Shown here: in pieces, positions 13,050 through 24,879 of the stretch | Layout: every line of letters starts with the position of its first letter | How positions within the stretch are numbered: the stretch's first letter is position 1 | Assembly (NCBI GenBank): GCA_037367405.1 | Contig: JAZKJV010001865.1 | Location: 992,001-1,056,000 of the forward strand | Length of the DNA stretch: 64,000 bases | Origin: Ottelia alismoides | Lineage: Eukaryota; Streptophyta; Magnoliopsida; Alismatales; Hydrocharitaceae | Reading direction: 5' to 3' | The notes under the pieces: model-generated | What the model saw: only the letters and a program-made list of their open reading frames with translations | What the model was told of the DNA's origin: nothing | The model's database searches: none | Program-made: the position numbers and the translations under genes

Positions 13050-13790
13050 TCCCGTGAGTGTTAGAGACATTTCAATCCAAACCTCCAAGATGTTGTCATG
13101 AAAGAGATCAAGAAATGGTGTGATGCAGGCTTTATTTATCCCATATCGAATTCCAAGTGGGTCAGTCCTTTACATGCGGTCCCAAAGAAATCTGATATTA
13201 CTATCATAAAGAATGACCATGGTTAGAAGATCCCGACCGTGTACCAACTTCATGGCGTGTATGTGTATATTACTGATGCCAGAACACAGATACCAAGAAA
13301 GATCACTTTCCACTATGCTTTATTGATCAGATTATTGAAAGGCTGGCATGGAAAGAGTTCTTTTGTTTCTTGGATGGGTACACGGGGTATAATCAGGTTG
13401 CTATTACTCTTGAGGATCAGGAGAAAACTACAATCAGTTGTTCGTTTGGTGCCTACGCCTTTAAACAGATGCTTTTGGATTGTGTAATGCTCCCGCTACA
13501 TTCCAAAGGTATATGTTGATTGTTTGTACCAACATGGTAGGTAGTTTTCTAAGGTCTCCATGGACGACTTCTTGGTCTACGGGTATGGTTTTGACACATG
13601 TCTTGCTAATTTTGACTGAGTACTTCAACATTGATGTGAAGTAAACCAAGTTCTCTCGTGGGAGAAGAGTCACATTATGGTGACTGATGGGATTGTATTA
13701 GGTCACATCATCTCTAAACATGTTATGGAGGTTGACCCGACCAAGATTGATGTGATCTCAAAACTAGTGCCACCACAGGATTTTTGAAGT
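13050..13790 (+). pseudogene. Reverse transcriptase remnant (Ty3/gypsy)
   Basis: Pieces of the RT fold appear in changing frames. They are NPNLQDVVMKEIKKWCDAGF and WVSPLHAVPKKS (13075-13190, motif 'V..E…L..AG.I.PI..S.WVSP…VPKK'), then a decayed 'FLDGYTGYNQV' (13360-13400), TISCSFGAYAFKQM (13432-13475) and SMDDFLVYG (about 13557-13585), the catalytic 'YVDD/FMDD' motif. At least three frameshifts and one in-frame stop interrupt it. The motif spacing fits a normal-length RT domain, so it is broken rather than deleted. Confidence 0.85.
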
Positions 13791-13792
13791 AG

Positions 13793-14370
13793 TTGAGTTC
13801 ATTTCTAGGACACGTTGGATTCTATAGGAGATTCATTAAGGACTTTAGCAACATCACCAGACCTTTGACTGAGCTTCTATGTAAGGAGAGTGAGTTTGTT
13901 GTAGATGAGAAAATCCTCATTGCATTTCACCAGATGAAAGAAATGGTTACTAGTGTTCCTATCCTACAACCACCTGATTGGTCTCTCCCATTTGAGATCA
14001 TGATGGACATGTTAAGTTATGTTGTTGGAATTGTTTTAGGGTAAATAAGGGATGGGTTATTATTTTCCATACACTATGTTAGCAAAACTATGGATGAGGC
14101 ACATCATAATTGCACAGTCACAGAGAAGGAGATGTTAGCAGTGGTGTTTACACTTGAGACGTACAAATCTTACATCCTCGGAACACATGTAATTCTATAC
14201 ACGGATCACACTGTCGTACGATACCTACATGCAAAGAAGGATGCCAAACCTTGCCTTATCAGATGGATCTTTCTTCTTAAGGATTTTTATTTGGAGATTC
14301 GAGATAAACCTGGAGTTAAGAATAGTGGCAGATCATTTTTCCCGCATTACGGATGTAGAGACTTCTGAGC
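13793..14370 (+). pseudogene. RNase H remnant (Ty3/gypsy)
   Basis: The frame 13793-14044 holds the RT connection: LGHVGFYRRFIKDFSNITRP, LTELL and PDWSLPFEIMMD. After a stop (14042) the frame 14090-14368 continues with TVTEKEMLAVVFTLETY and ILGTHVILYTDHTVVRYL, the conserved 'T..EKE.LA.VFA…YL.G.…YTDH' core. The catalytic E and D of this core are kept. The role in the live family is to degrade the RNA strand during reverse transcription. Confidence 0.88.
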
Positions 14371-14599
14371 AGAGTATACTTCCTATTTCGTAGACCTTTC
14401 CAGATGAGACGATTTTGTCTGTGGACTCGTTCCCATGGTATGTTGATATTGTGAACTATCTTGTCTCAAAGAAAGTTTTACATGATTGGTCGAAGCATAA
14501 GGTAGACAAATTCTTGTCAGAGACATTTTTACTAATGGGAGGATCCGTACTTGTTTCATGAGGGTGCGGATTGTAACTGGAGAAGGTGCATTCCTCCGG

Positions 14600-15756
14600 A
14601 GAAATACTCCATCGTACTTGAGCATTATCATAAATTAGAGTCTGATGGGCATCATTCAGAACGCGCACAGCAGTGAATATTTTTAACAAAGCAGCCTCCG
14701 GTGGCCAACTTTATTTATGGATGCTATAGAGTATGTTTGAGGTTGTACTACTTGTCAAAAGATGGGAGGAACAATTGGTTCTAAAGATACCATGCCCCTG
14801 AGATATATCCAGAGTTTTGATGTTTTTATGCTTGGGGTATAGACTTCATGGGCCCATTTCCTGTCAGTCGGGGATATCAGCATATCCTTCTTGCAGTGTA
14901 TTATGTTAGTTGATGGATGGAGGCTATCCCCATCTGAGTTGTTGATAGTCGTATGGTGTGTTCTTATCTCAAGGACCACATTATTGCATAGTTTGGGATC
15001 CCAAAGATACTCATTTCAGACGGGAGAAGCCATGTCATTAACAGAGAAGTCAAGAAGCTTGTGAAGGGGTATGCCATTGAGCAATGAGTTGTGTCTCCTT
15101 AACACCCACAGACTAATGGCTTTGCTGAGATTTCAATAGGGAGATAAAGATGATATTTCAAAAACTTGTATGTCAAGATAGGAAGAACTAGTCCCAGATG
15201 CTTGACTCAGTTCTATGGGCTTATCAGACTTCATACAAGTCTCCATTAGGTATGTCTCCCTACAGATTGATTTATGGAAAGCCTTGACACTAGCCAAATT
15301 AATTAATTCACAAATCTTTATGGGCACTCTGTGAATGCAATTTATATTATGACAAGGCGGGAAAGAATAGGAAGTTTTATCTGAACAAATTGCTGGAATT
15401 CCGATATTTTGCATGTGAAAACTCACTTATGTACAAGGAGAAATTTAAGCATTGGCATGATACACACATTGGAAGGAAGAATTTCTCCCTAAATAGAAAG
15501 TTTGGTTGTCTATGCTAAATTGAAGCTGTTTCTTGGCAAATTGAAAAGCAAAACGTATGGATTGTTCATTATGAGAGTTATCCGTGACAATGGTAGTATT
15601 GTCATATCTGGGTTGTCATCTGATGCACAACTATTTGTTGTGAACGGACAGTTGTTGAAGCCAAACATTGATCACGATACATTCATGTACGTTGTATATT
15701 CCATATCTATTATATCATATGATGATTTTTTGACATCTTTTGTGTCTGACACATGA
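14600..15756 (+). pseudogene. Integrase remnant with Athila/Tat-type C-terminal tail
   Basis: The zinc-binding start is poor. The catalytic core is recognisable with stops: [20 protein letters not shown] (about 14835-14895, first D), WMEAIP (14917), FGIPKILISDG (about 14990-15025, second D) and HPQTNGFAEIS (about 15105-15138, catalytic E). [20 protein letters not shown] follows at 15205-15270. The 15502-15756 frame carries LKLFLGKLKSKTYGLFIMRV and VNGQLLKP, the C-terminal module typical of Athila/Tat elements. The domain would insert the cDNA into the chromosome; here it is dead. Confidence 0.88.
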
Positions 15757-15847
15757 GCGGATTTTTTCTTGTATATATCCTTCTGTTTTATTCCTTCTTC
15801 TTCTTCTTCTGTTTTTAACATCCATCTTATTTCCATGTGTATATAAT

Positions 15848-16400
15848 ATACTTAGGATGCACTCTATCCTAAGTATGGGGGGTGAATGATTTGAGTTGTT
15901 CATATTTGTTGTGTTTCATCACCCCTGTTGTTTCTTATACTTAGGGATCCCTTACCCAAAGTATAGGGGAGTGATGGTGTTCATACCGTCTCTCTTGTGT
16001 TTATTATTTCTCTTGTATTTCTTCTAGTCTCTTGCTTGTCCTTCAACTTGTTGATATTCTTTTCCTATACTTAGGAATATTTTACCGTAAGTATAGGGGA
16101 GGACGAGTCGAGTTCTTGAGTTTGTTCATTCTTTTCCTCGGTTTTCCTCGATTATACAATCTTCTATACTTAAGATTAGATGATCCTAAGCATAGTGGGG
16201 ATCATCAACTTCTATTCTTTTTGTCTATTGTTTGAGGCATTTTTGTATAGGGTACTTTTCACTTTTCTATACATAGCACGAGTTATGTCTTCCTTTGTAG
16301 CTCTTTGTTCACTATGAGGACATAGAGTTCGAGCTAAGTATAGCGGGATGTCATATATATTGTATATATACTTTAGCCATAACTCATACTTTTATTGATA
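15848..16400 (+). repeat. Series of five inverted repeats with polypurine-like right arms
   Basis: Arms: 15848-15858/15866-15876 (ATACTTAGGAT, perfect), 15936-15946/15955-15965 (one mismatch), about 16065-16075/16085-16095 (one mismatch), about 16164-16196 (decayed), and a longer pair around CGAGTTATG (16279-16287) with CATAACTC near 16378. Each right arm is followed by a G-run (gggggg, gggga, gggga, gtgggg, gcggga). The same series occurs in the LARD at 50293-50857, in the same order. Confidence 0.8.
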
Positions 16401-16435
16401 ATATTGTTGTTTTTATTCTTAAAAACAGATTTGAA

Positions 16436-16860
16436 AAAGGATTTCTAAAATTATTTGCAAAAACTTTTCTAAAAAGTTTGCAAAAAATGCTTTGCAAAAT
16501 ATTTTCAGAAATCTTTTGTAAAATTGTTTGCAAAAAATTATTTGTAAAAATATTTGTAAAAATTTTTTATACAAATCATTGTAATATTGTCTGTAAAAAT
16601 GTTTTGGTTGTAGAATGTTTTAAAATTATTTTCTATATCAAAACTAAGCATATTGTACAAAATGTTTATAAATTTTTTGAAAGCAAAATGCTTGCAAAAA
16701 CATGTTTGTAAAAATGGTTGCAAAAAGACTTGTAAAAATGGTTGTAAAATAGTCTACAAAAATATTTGTATTTTTTTTTGAAAAAAAACTATTACAAAAT
16801 GTTTTGAATGTTTGACAAATATTTTGTAAAATGTTTTTGAAAAGATTTGTAATTTTTTTA
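16436..16860 (+). repeat. Irregular TTTG(C/T)AAAA repeat tract
   Basis: More than a dozen degenerate copies of a TTTGCAAAAA/TTTGTAAAAA motif spaced 10-25 bp apart. A similar tract lies at 50990-51310 of the LARD in the equivalent place. The long open frames on both strands (16478-16711, 16538-16723) come from this low-complexity repeat. Confidence 0.6.
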
Positions 16861-17159
16861 TAAACTTATTTTGTCACGTGGGATATAAATTATGGTATGT
16901 ATGTATATAAATTCCTAAAATCCACATGTGTATAGAATCATTAATCATTTTTCAATAAAATTCTTTGTTGTATATAAAATTCTTTTTTAAAACTTGTTTA
17001 TAAAAATTATACATAAAATCCTCCGGTAAACTCTTGTATAAAATTTGTATAATATATTCAGTTAGTAAACTAGTCTCGAATTAAGTCGAAGATTCAGTTT
17101 ATAAAATTCTTTTCCTTAAACAAAAAATGTTTTGTATATATTTATTGCATTTGCATGTG

Positions 17160-18313
17160 CATTTTTCAGAGTGATATTGACAGTTAAAGTAGTCTGGAAT
17201 AAAGTCGAAGATTAGATCTTAGTTGGAGCTTAATCAACTTAATGTCAAAGGAACATTATAGGAAATGGAATTGAGATTCTTAAGGTCTATAGACTTAATT
17301 CTTTGGGATCCAAAAGACTTAGCTTAGTGTCATCTTTACTGCCTAAGTAGAATACTTCGGAGCACAAGTATGTTTCTTGTCGATAATGACCTATCTTGCA
17401 CACCTGCACTTACACCTTGCTCACCTCAAAAGTGGTAGAGCGTTGAATTTCCCGACTTGAGACACAAGACAATGGAAACGTTAGTTTTCACACATTTGTG
17501 GCCATTGTATCCCAACCCGATCTTGTAGCAGCGATGTCTAAAGATAGAATTTTGTTGGTTGCAATAAAGCTTCAAAAGTGGTATAGTCTATTGACTCAAG
17601 AGGAAAAACTCCTTATGTATATGTTGCACCTTTTATATATTTAAATAATATGCAAAAATTAAAAACACTATAAAAGTGGATTGGCCTGATTGAAAATATT
17701 TGCTGGAGTATGTACATTTGTATAGTCAAATAAGGGTGCTTGAGTTTCCAAGTCAGATATTTATGAGCCTGCAACTGGATCACTTGATACGCATGTCATG
17801 CTTCCAAGGATAGATAGCTACATTGGAGATTGTCCATTCATTTCTCCACCTCCTCTTCTTTGCTAGTTGCACTTGAACTTAGAAGGGAATACCCCTCTTA
17901 TCGAGGAAAGAGTTTTTGGATTAGGGAAATTAGGGTCACCGCGTTGGAGAAGACTAATTTTTACTTCTTCAACCGAGGAGTGATACATATCACTTACATT
18001 GTACAAGAAAGATTCATAGTCATAAGGGTTTGCGTACGAGTTGATATATTATGACAAGGCTATGGAGGAGACTTGGGAAGCATTGTGTGGTTTCTAGAGG
18101 TTGTTGAGTGTCAAGTCCGTTTCTCACTATGGTTCTACCCAAATTAATAAACCAAAGGTCTGGTAGAGCTCTATATTTTGATTTTATGAAGATAAATTTT
18201 ATACTCAGTATTGTTATTATAAGTTCTTTATTTTTCCTTTATTATATCTTTTTTCTTTTATTCACTTATTCTTTGAATAAGTGTTTGCTAAGGGACTAGC
18301 AAAAGTAAAGCAT
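17160..18313 (+). other. Conserved 3' untranslated block of the Athila-like element
   Basis: This aligns with 51640-52810 of the LARD. Shared segments include 'gtcgaagattgg' type sequence, 'ggcttgagacac', 'cttgaacttagaaggg' (17872/52369) and 'ttcatagtcataagggttt' (18013/52505). One frame (17830-18054) reads LELRREYPSYRGKSFWIRE, similar to LELRREYPAPRGKSCWIRE in the LARD (52349-52531). Autonomous Athila elements may carry an env-like gene in this zone, but I see no membrane protein signature. The strongest conservation is at the nucleotide level, so an RNA role is as likely as a peptide. Confidence 0.55.
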
Positions 18314-18319
18314 GGGGGG
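18284..18319 (+). promoter_or_regulatory. Polypurine tract with adjoining hairpin
   Basis: Inverted repeat TTTGCTA (18284-18290) / TAGCAAA (18297-18303) precedes the G-run GGGGGG (18314-18319). The 3' LTR follows at once. The arrangement matches the LARD (52787-52821). The tract would prime plus-strand DNA. Confidence 0.75.
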
Positions 18320-18879
18320 AGATGAATCTGCATTTCATCATCTTTATGCATTTATTTTAGCTTAAAATCCCATATAAAACGCTTGTAGATAGCAATAAAT
18401 CCATCCTTTTACTAGAACTAATTCTTATGTAAATATTGTATATTTATCACTATTTTAACCTAAAATAAAGAAATAAAGAAAACAAAGAAGGTATATTTGT
18501 AATAGATACAGGTTGGAATCTGAACCCGAGAAAAGGTCAAAACTTGACCCAATTGACAAGTAATAAAGTAGGGTGAGATAAGCCCCAAATATATCAAAAA
18601 TTCCATAAATTCATTTTTCACTTGCATATATTCGTCATTGTACAATAATATCTATAATATACATTCTTTTATTTAATTTATTCATTATAGGGTTCTTTTT
18701 AAAAATATTTTTTTCTTGTGAATAAAATTCTTCTGTAAATAACAAAAATAATTGCAATAAAAAACTTGTGTATATTGTGTAAATAATAACACTCTCAAAT
18801 AACCATAAAGATAAACTTGCAAGATCAATATCTTATCCACCAAAACTCCAAATTCATCAAACTCATTTCATTGTACTCC
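18320..18879 (+). repeat. Truncated 3' LTR of the Athila-like element
   Basis: The first 560 bp match 1184-1760 of the 5' LTR. Homology stops at 18879 (…cattgtactccaa). The 5' LTR continues with 'cttaaataac', whereas here copia LTR sequence begins. No remaining part of this LTR is found downstream. Confidence 0.8.
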
Positions 18880-20989
18880 AAGGGCATACGAGTAATATGA
18901 TCTCTCAAAGGGATCATATGAATTCAGTTACTGAACTGAAAGACATGAGCTAATTCATTAGGTATTGGAAAGAATCGAATTCCGTGCACAGTTGTCTCGC
19001 TTTAGAAGCTTGACTAAATTTTGTAAAGTTTGATATATGCTTTTGGAAAGTATATGATCAATACCTGGGTATGATATATGCTTTTGGAAAGTATATGATC
19101 GATACCAACTCCCAATAATCGAATGAGAATCTTGATGATAAAACCCTAAAGGAGAATGTCTAAAACAGAATAAAACTTCGGTTTAATTTGGGTCTTCCAG
19201 TAAGAAGGATGTACATGTATTAGGAATACATGAGGGTGAAATGATCATAAACGATTATATAACCATGACGCTTCCATTCCTGTGGACTGATGAAATAGGT
19301 CTGTATTTTAGTGACTCCTATCAGTAGAGAAGTGATCTGATCTTGGTCTAAATGTTGGACATTGATTTGATTGTGATTAAGATGCAATGAGAAGATTAGA
19401 TTTGTTGTCTTGATTTAATCAAGCATCTAGGACAGGCCCGCAAGATCTGGATTTGAGATGTGTTCTCAATATCCAAGTCACTATATGTGGATTAATACAA
19501 TCGCCATGTCCTTATCTCCAAGTATCTGTGGAGAAAGCACATTATCCTTGAAAGAGTTCAAGGATAATTTCATTGTTGATATATGTATCTAAGCTTTGAA
19601 AAATGGATAAAAATATGTTATTAATTATCATGAATAATGCAAATTTGATTCATATTATAAGAAGAGTTATTTAAGATAAATAAATGTGATTTAATTATCA
19701 AATATGTAAATAGTGTGAATGTGATGCATATTATTTGGGCACATGAGAATAGAGATTGAAGATGATAAATGTGATTTAATTATCATGGATATGAATAATG
19801 TGCATAGCATTGTCCATATTAATCATATATATATTATAAATGTGATTTATAATGTATAAGAGAGAGTTGTTTATAAGTAACATCTATGAATTAAATGCTG
19901 ATGTTAACTGGATTCACATTGGACAGTGAATTGAAATTGTACTTTACATTTTATTTTGGCTTGTGAATGTAATTCACAAATTTCCAATGGCATGATTGCA
20001 ATGTTCACAAAATAAATTGAATTTATTTTTGTGAAATAATTTGCAACTAAAGTTGTTGCAAAAATAATGGAGAAATACATGGAATATTAGATTCCATGTA
20101 ATATGTGAAGGTGGCTCCCTTCCTAATAAGTAGTGGTGATAGCCACCAAGTCCTTATAGGACTTATGGCTGTCCACCCCCTCTATGGAAGGAGGCTAGCC
20201 TCCTTCCTATTTATCATTGGGAGATTGATTTATTAAAATTAATTTATATTGATTATTGTTCTATAATATTTTAATTTGAATAAAATTGAGTATTCCTCGT
20301 GTTTTACAACAAAATCATGGTCATTGGAATAAAAACAAATCAATCTCGTCCATTAGATTTGTGTGCACATGGATTGGGGTCCACGGACGCCCAAAATACT
20401 ATATAAGAAGATGCACCACTTGCTCTTCAAAGTTACAACAACGAGAGATACAACATATGCTCTCTCTCTCTCTCATTCTATACGCATCATGTTTCTCTCT
20501 CTCTCTCTCATTGTATCGTCCAACATGGAGCCCTAGAAAGAGTCTCCATCACCGCTGCATCATCGTTATGCTGGCAGAATGTTTGCTCGTGGATCTACAT
20601 CTCCTTCAGTGTGCCTCGCTCATGAAGAAGACATCAAATCTCGTGTGACGAGATCTGGAGATTCGTCACTTGGATCATTAACGTGGATTACAAGAAGCAC
20701 TCATTTCATAAACGTGCTCGCAAGCATCTCCTCCGTTGGATAGGACTTGAGAAAGGAAGTTTCTTCATTTATAGTCTCGATCGCACCCACACTTCAAGAG
20801 GTAAACCTAATACTCATTTCTGATTTTGATGAAATTATCCGAGAAGTGTTCTTTGATCATGTGGTTTCATCGGATTAAAATTTTAAATTCTTCAGCCTCA
20901 AGCAACTAGTGCGACTTGTCGCTCCTGATCACATATGATGTGATCCTCATGCTTCCAAGAAGCGCTTAAGGATCTTCCTATATCCTTCA
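18880..20989 (+). repeat. 5' LTR of copia A, first about 550 bp missing
   Basis: It begins with 'gggcatacgagtaatatgatc', which in the 3' LTR lies at 26965, about 550 bp inside the LTR. The rest is collinear to the end (…tatccttca) just before the primer site. It contains CT-rich tracts (20460-20510) downstream of the TATA box. Confidence 0.8.
20400..20407 (+). promoter_or_regulatory. Putative TATA box, copia A 5' LTR
   Basis: TATATAAG within 'aatac-tatataagaag', about 590 bp before the LTR end. The site is preserved in the other copia LTR copies (28485, 29540; mutated to TATATTAG at 37658). Confidence 0.6.
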
Positions 20990-20991
20990 AG

Positions 20992-21004
20992 TGGTATCAG
21001 ATCC
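20992..21004 (+). other. Primer-binding site for initiator tRNA-Met
   Basis: TGGTATCAGATCC against the usual TGGTATCAGAGCC of plant copia elements, two bases after the LTR end. Confidence 0.85.
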
Positions 21005-23060
21005 ATAGGTTGGAGGTTTCAGATACGATCCATAAACCTAGGACGACTTGGGCTCATTAGTGTGTTTGCAAAATTTTATTGCATTTTGTACATGCATCCT
21101 GTTTTGTAAGATTTTTCCATCTTGTTTATATTGTCTAAGCATGAAATTATCACTTTAATTACATTTCTTAAATAAGGAAAAGTGGGATTTGATTTTTCAT
21201 GATTTGGAATCCGATTTCTCAAGTTATGATCATTTTAATGAACATGTATCCATTGTTTCGGGGATGGCAAATCTTGACGTAATTAAAGAGTTAAATACGG
21301 TTTAGAAAAGCCTATAAATACATAAAAATCACTTAATTTTGTTGTAAATCAAATTAGCAAACTATGGAAACTTATTTTGCTTGATTTGGATATAAATTGA
21401 TTGAGGTATGCTAATTTTAGCAAGTGAGGGTCACCACTGAAAATTACTCTCCTAGTCATAAACCTTGTGATTGCCATTTAATAAATTAATGAAATTAAAT
21501 GATTTAATTTCCTGAAATAATTATGGATAAATATTTGAGAAATATTTGATGATAGTTATTTCCTTAAATGATAATGTCTTAACCAAAACTTGATTAGATA
21601 TGATCTAGATCACAATTGGTTACATGAACCTTCCAATAAACTTTGATGCTTGAAAAGGATTGGGGATTTGTGTAGCAAATCTCCTTATAATGTTAATAAA
21701 AGATGTTATTATTATTATATGGTATAACTTCGGTTGAATGACCGATTATCATCTCAAGTACAAAGTCATCGATTGGCATTATCCTGACCTGAGGCAGATA
21801 TGGTGTCTAGTCAGGGAGCGTTGGAGTAGTAGGTTGCTCCGTAAGCGGTCTGTCCCACTCCCATTGGTACTGGCCATGACAGCATGTAAGAAAGGGATAA
21901 TGTTTAAAGGGATCTTGATTTGTTTTGCCTAATTATTAAAATTCAAATAATACGTAATTGAGATAACACCATATTTCAAGTAACAGTAGAGAATGTTTGT
22001 TGGATATTAATTGGATCAGTAATTTAATATGATGAGATTAATTGGAATCCAATTAAAATTAAAATACTCTATTATGAATAAATTGTAATTCCCTTGGAAG
22101 AATTAATTATAATGAATATGATTCATAATGACTAACTAGAATTTGAACATGATATGGAGGATGACATAAGTGACATCCATGGTCTCCCGTCAAGGTGAAG
22201 GGTTCCATAGCGAGGGATTGTATGTAGGAGATGCTTGTCCAAAGGGATAGCTCATGCATACAAGCGCATCTGGATAGGGTTCTTTGCATCTTGAACGAGT
22301 AAGGCAGTATGTGTAGTAACCCCAATATCGGGTCCTCGTATTATTGGGGCGATATTGGATTGTGCATAACGAGTTCTAATCCTGTTGATGGTTTCTTCAA
22401 TTAACGACGGGTCAACACCACCATAGAGGTGGTGGGCCCAGGTGTTAAAGACCTAATTATGAGTGGAAGTTGAACTTGCAATGTAGAATGTATTCCCGCT
22501 TCTTTTTATCCAAGTTACAGTTCTCATATTATTGGGATGTGACAAAGATAAGGATGGAGATCCAAGATCTTGCTTGAGATTTAATGGTAACTATATCTCT
22601 TACATTGAAAGTGATTAAGGGAATGAATTTTCAGTGTTGACAAGGGAAGATAACTTCGATTTAAAAATTCCTAAATCAAAGTAAAATATGTGTGTGTGTA
22701 TATGTATATTCATGAAAATTTTTTATTTCAGATAATCATACACTAAACCCACTCAATACTATTCTCAATAATGAGTAAAATATCATGGATTGGATCAGTG
22801 ATCATGATATTGTACTTGTAGTTTTATATATAATGTATGTGGTTGCGGTATGCAAGTTTTTCTCATAATAATGAGGAATGATAATTAAATAGACAATAGG
22901 ACTACAGCCCTAGGATTTGTGTGTCTCCATAGTCTTGATCTCTCATTGAACGTACTTTGGAAGTGACATGTCGATGATGATCGTAATTGTCAAATAATCC
23001 TTATAAAAATCAAAGAAGATGTTTTGGCATACATATGTGCTCTTGACATTTAATCATGAA
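21005..23060 (+). other. Long leader of copia A with conserved short frames
   Basis: About 2 kb lies between the primer site and the first recognisable gag sequence. A frame at 21738-21932 contains HYPDLRQIWCLVRERW, matched by HYPDLRRIWCLVGECW at 30898-31092 in copia B. A second conserved block at about 22140-22330 (minus-strand open frame 22107-22325) matches about 31270-31480 in copia B, where the plus strand is open (31284-31499). The family is unknown to me. It could be an extra gene, a captured sequence or structured leader RNA. Confidence 0.5.
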
Positions 23061-23079
23061 TGATATGGTTTACTGCATC

Positions 23080-23830
23080 ATGCAGAATGGTGGCTCTGTG
23101 AGAGATGATGTATTCAAATTGTTTGAGTACCCACCAGAATAAAAGTCCTTAAGAGTTATGATGTATGTAGATATGATGAGTGTCATCATTCTACTGTCTA
23201 TACTCAAGTCATTCATGAAGCTTCATAATATTCATATTGTGTGAATTGAAGCATGTATAAATGTTGAAGTACTCTTATATTGAAATCATTTGAATTCAAC
23301 ATAAGAGATCTTTTGTCTTAAGCAGTGGTTGTTTATGGATGAAGGAAGCATAGTGGAAGCATGGGTCTGGTCCAAGTAAGAAGGAAAGTCAAAGAGTTCA
23401 CTGTACTTATGTAATTTCCATATGACATGCAAAGAGTTTGATGAATGCCAATACTGCAATAAGCCGATGTACAAAAAGTGTGACTATCTTGACTATCTAG
23501 ATCCTTAGAGAAGGGCCCCAGTAATACATCGAAATAATCTATATATACATTTGAACATTGAAATAGACTTGCTTATTGGATAAGATTGATGTCTGATAAT
23601 TGTATCTCATTCTTCTAATAATACTTGTAATTCGTTGCATATATTTTAGAAGACTAAAAAATTTGATCATAAGGTTCAATAGTCATCCACATGGATATTG
23701 ATGCAATTGTTGCAATGATATTTATTGGATAAATAGACTTCATGTTTTCAGTGGGAGATTCCTTTGTCTTAGAGAATATCTCTATGACCTAGATATTAGA
23801 ATACACTCATTGTTTATTTCTATTTGTTGG
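23080..23830 (+). pseudogene. gag: gag and protease remnants, copia A
   Basis: QNGGSVRDDVFKLFEY (about 23085-23135) fits the 'GTSVREHVLKMI' segment of copia Gag. A degraded zinc knuckle, ECQYCNKPMYKKC, is at about 23443-23481; it lacks the His and two residues of CX2CX4HX4C. A protease trace (NTCNSLHIF near 23625-23655) follows, without a D-T/S-G active site. Stops and frameshifts are frequent. Confidence 0.6.
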
Positions 23831-23959
23831 AAATAAATATGAATTCTGTAATAGACCTATCATAAAGAGTTATTATGGATATATTTCATATAGTATTCCG
23901 ACGATTAGAGGACTCTACTAAGTTAGAAAATTAATGAATGGTTCATTAACATTTCTAAT

Positions 23960-24800
23960 ACTGAAAATTTGAACCTTAAAAGATCAATAGGAGTATGAAG
24001 ATCATTTTACAATGATCTGGCATCAAACCTTGGACATATGTTTGTTGATGAAGATAAACAGATTCATAAGAGATGAAACCTTATATTGTCTAAAATTTCG
24101 ATCTTACATACTTGTAAGTATTGTATTATAATTAAAAAAATGTCCAATGCACCCTTCCTTGGGAATGGTCTAAGATGACAAGGTATTCAAGATCTCATAT
24201 ATATTTATGTATGCAGATCATCTATATCATAATAAACATTAATGATATGTGATATCTATTGATGATTATTTGTGATATGAGATTTCTTCCCTTCTCCTTA
24301 GAAACCTTTGAAATGTTCAAAGATTTCATTTTTTTGGTTTAGAACCAAAGTTTGTAGGAAGATAAAATGAATTTGATCTAACCTAGGTAGCCCATACCTA
24401 TAGATAAATTCAAGGAATACCTTATGTAGATATGAATATTATTACTATCTCACTCCTCCTAATACACCTAAACTCAATAGAGTTGTAGGAAGAGGCAATT
24501 AGATCATGTGTGATATGATTTGATCAATGATGAATCTTAGCATAATTACCTCTTAGTTTCTAGGTATATATGATGTAGAGACTACAATATATATCCTTAA
24601 AAAGATTCCATGTAAATCTAAAATAGTTTGATACTTGAGGATTTAGTGTTGCCTGGTCCATAACATTGTCATGGATGCATGTAAACCAGAATCTAGCACC
24701 AGAGAGTGATGCATCATTAAGATAATAAAGCATGGTATTGGATACCTACTTTTTTACCTTGATATTCTTAAAAGAGTTCATATATAAGAATGTGATTCTT
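23960..24800 (+). pseudogene. Gag-pre-integrase and integrase remnant, copia A
   Basis: LGHMFVDED… then TCKYCIIIKKMSNAPFLGNG (about 24035-24165) and IQDLIYIYVC match the copia block 'LGHMS…TCE.CI.GKM…PF.G.G.RA…LIHTDVCGP'. Later, 'TPKLNRVVGRGN' (about 24465-24505) corresponds to the end of the core ('TPQLNGVSERRNRT'), and GCLVHNIVMDACKPESSTRE (about 24650-24710) to the tail. The middle of the catalytic core is largely deleted. Confidence 0.72.
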
Positions 24801-24879
24801 TGAGCATGACTCTCTTTAGAATCAAGATGAAAGTGAAGAGAAGGAACTCATTTAATCTTGAGAAGATAATGAGGATCCT

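Larger units (their letters stand above)
1184..18879 (+). mobile_element. Decayed Athila-like Ty3/gypsy LTR retrotransposon
   Basis: The parts are in order: 5' LTR, tRNA-Asp primer site, leader, gag, protease, RT, RNase H, integrase, a non-coding 3' region with hairpins, polypurine tract and the beginning of the 3' LTR. Domain order PR-RT-RH-IN is that of Ty3/gypsy. The tRNA-Asp primer site, the LPGKLKS-type tail of integrase (here FLGKLKSKTYG near 15530) and the long 3' non-coding region point to the Athila/Tat side rather than the chromoviruses. Every coding segment has stops and frameshifts, so the element is dead. The 3' LTR is cut at 18879, where a truncated copia LTR begins. A 2.6-kb internal tandem duplication is present. 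Confidence 0.85.

Noticed and set aside
15848..16400. CRISPR-like or tRNA-like array
   Set aside because: The units are stem-loops with G-rich tails in a plant retrotransposon, not direct repeats with unique spacers, and no cloverleaf can be drawn.
16478..16711. Cys/Lys-rich 77-codon frame resembling a small cysteine-rich protein
   Set aside because: It is a translation of the TTTGCAAAA/TTTGTAAAA repeat tract, also present as non-coding sequence in the LARD.
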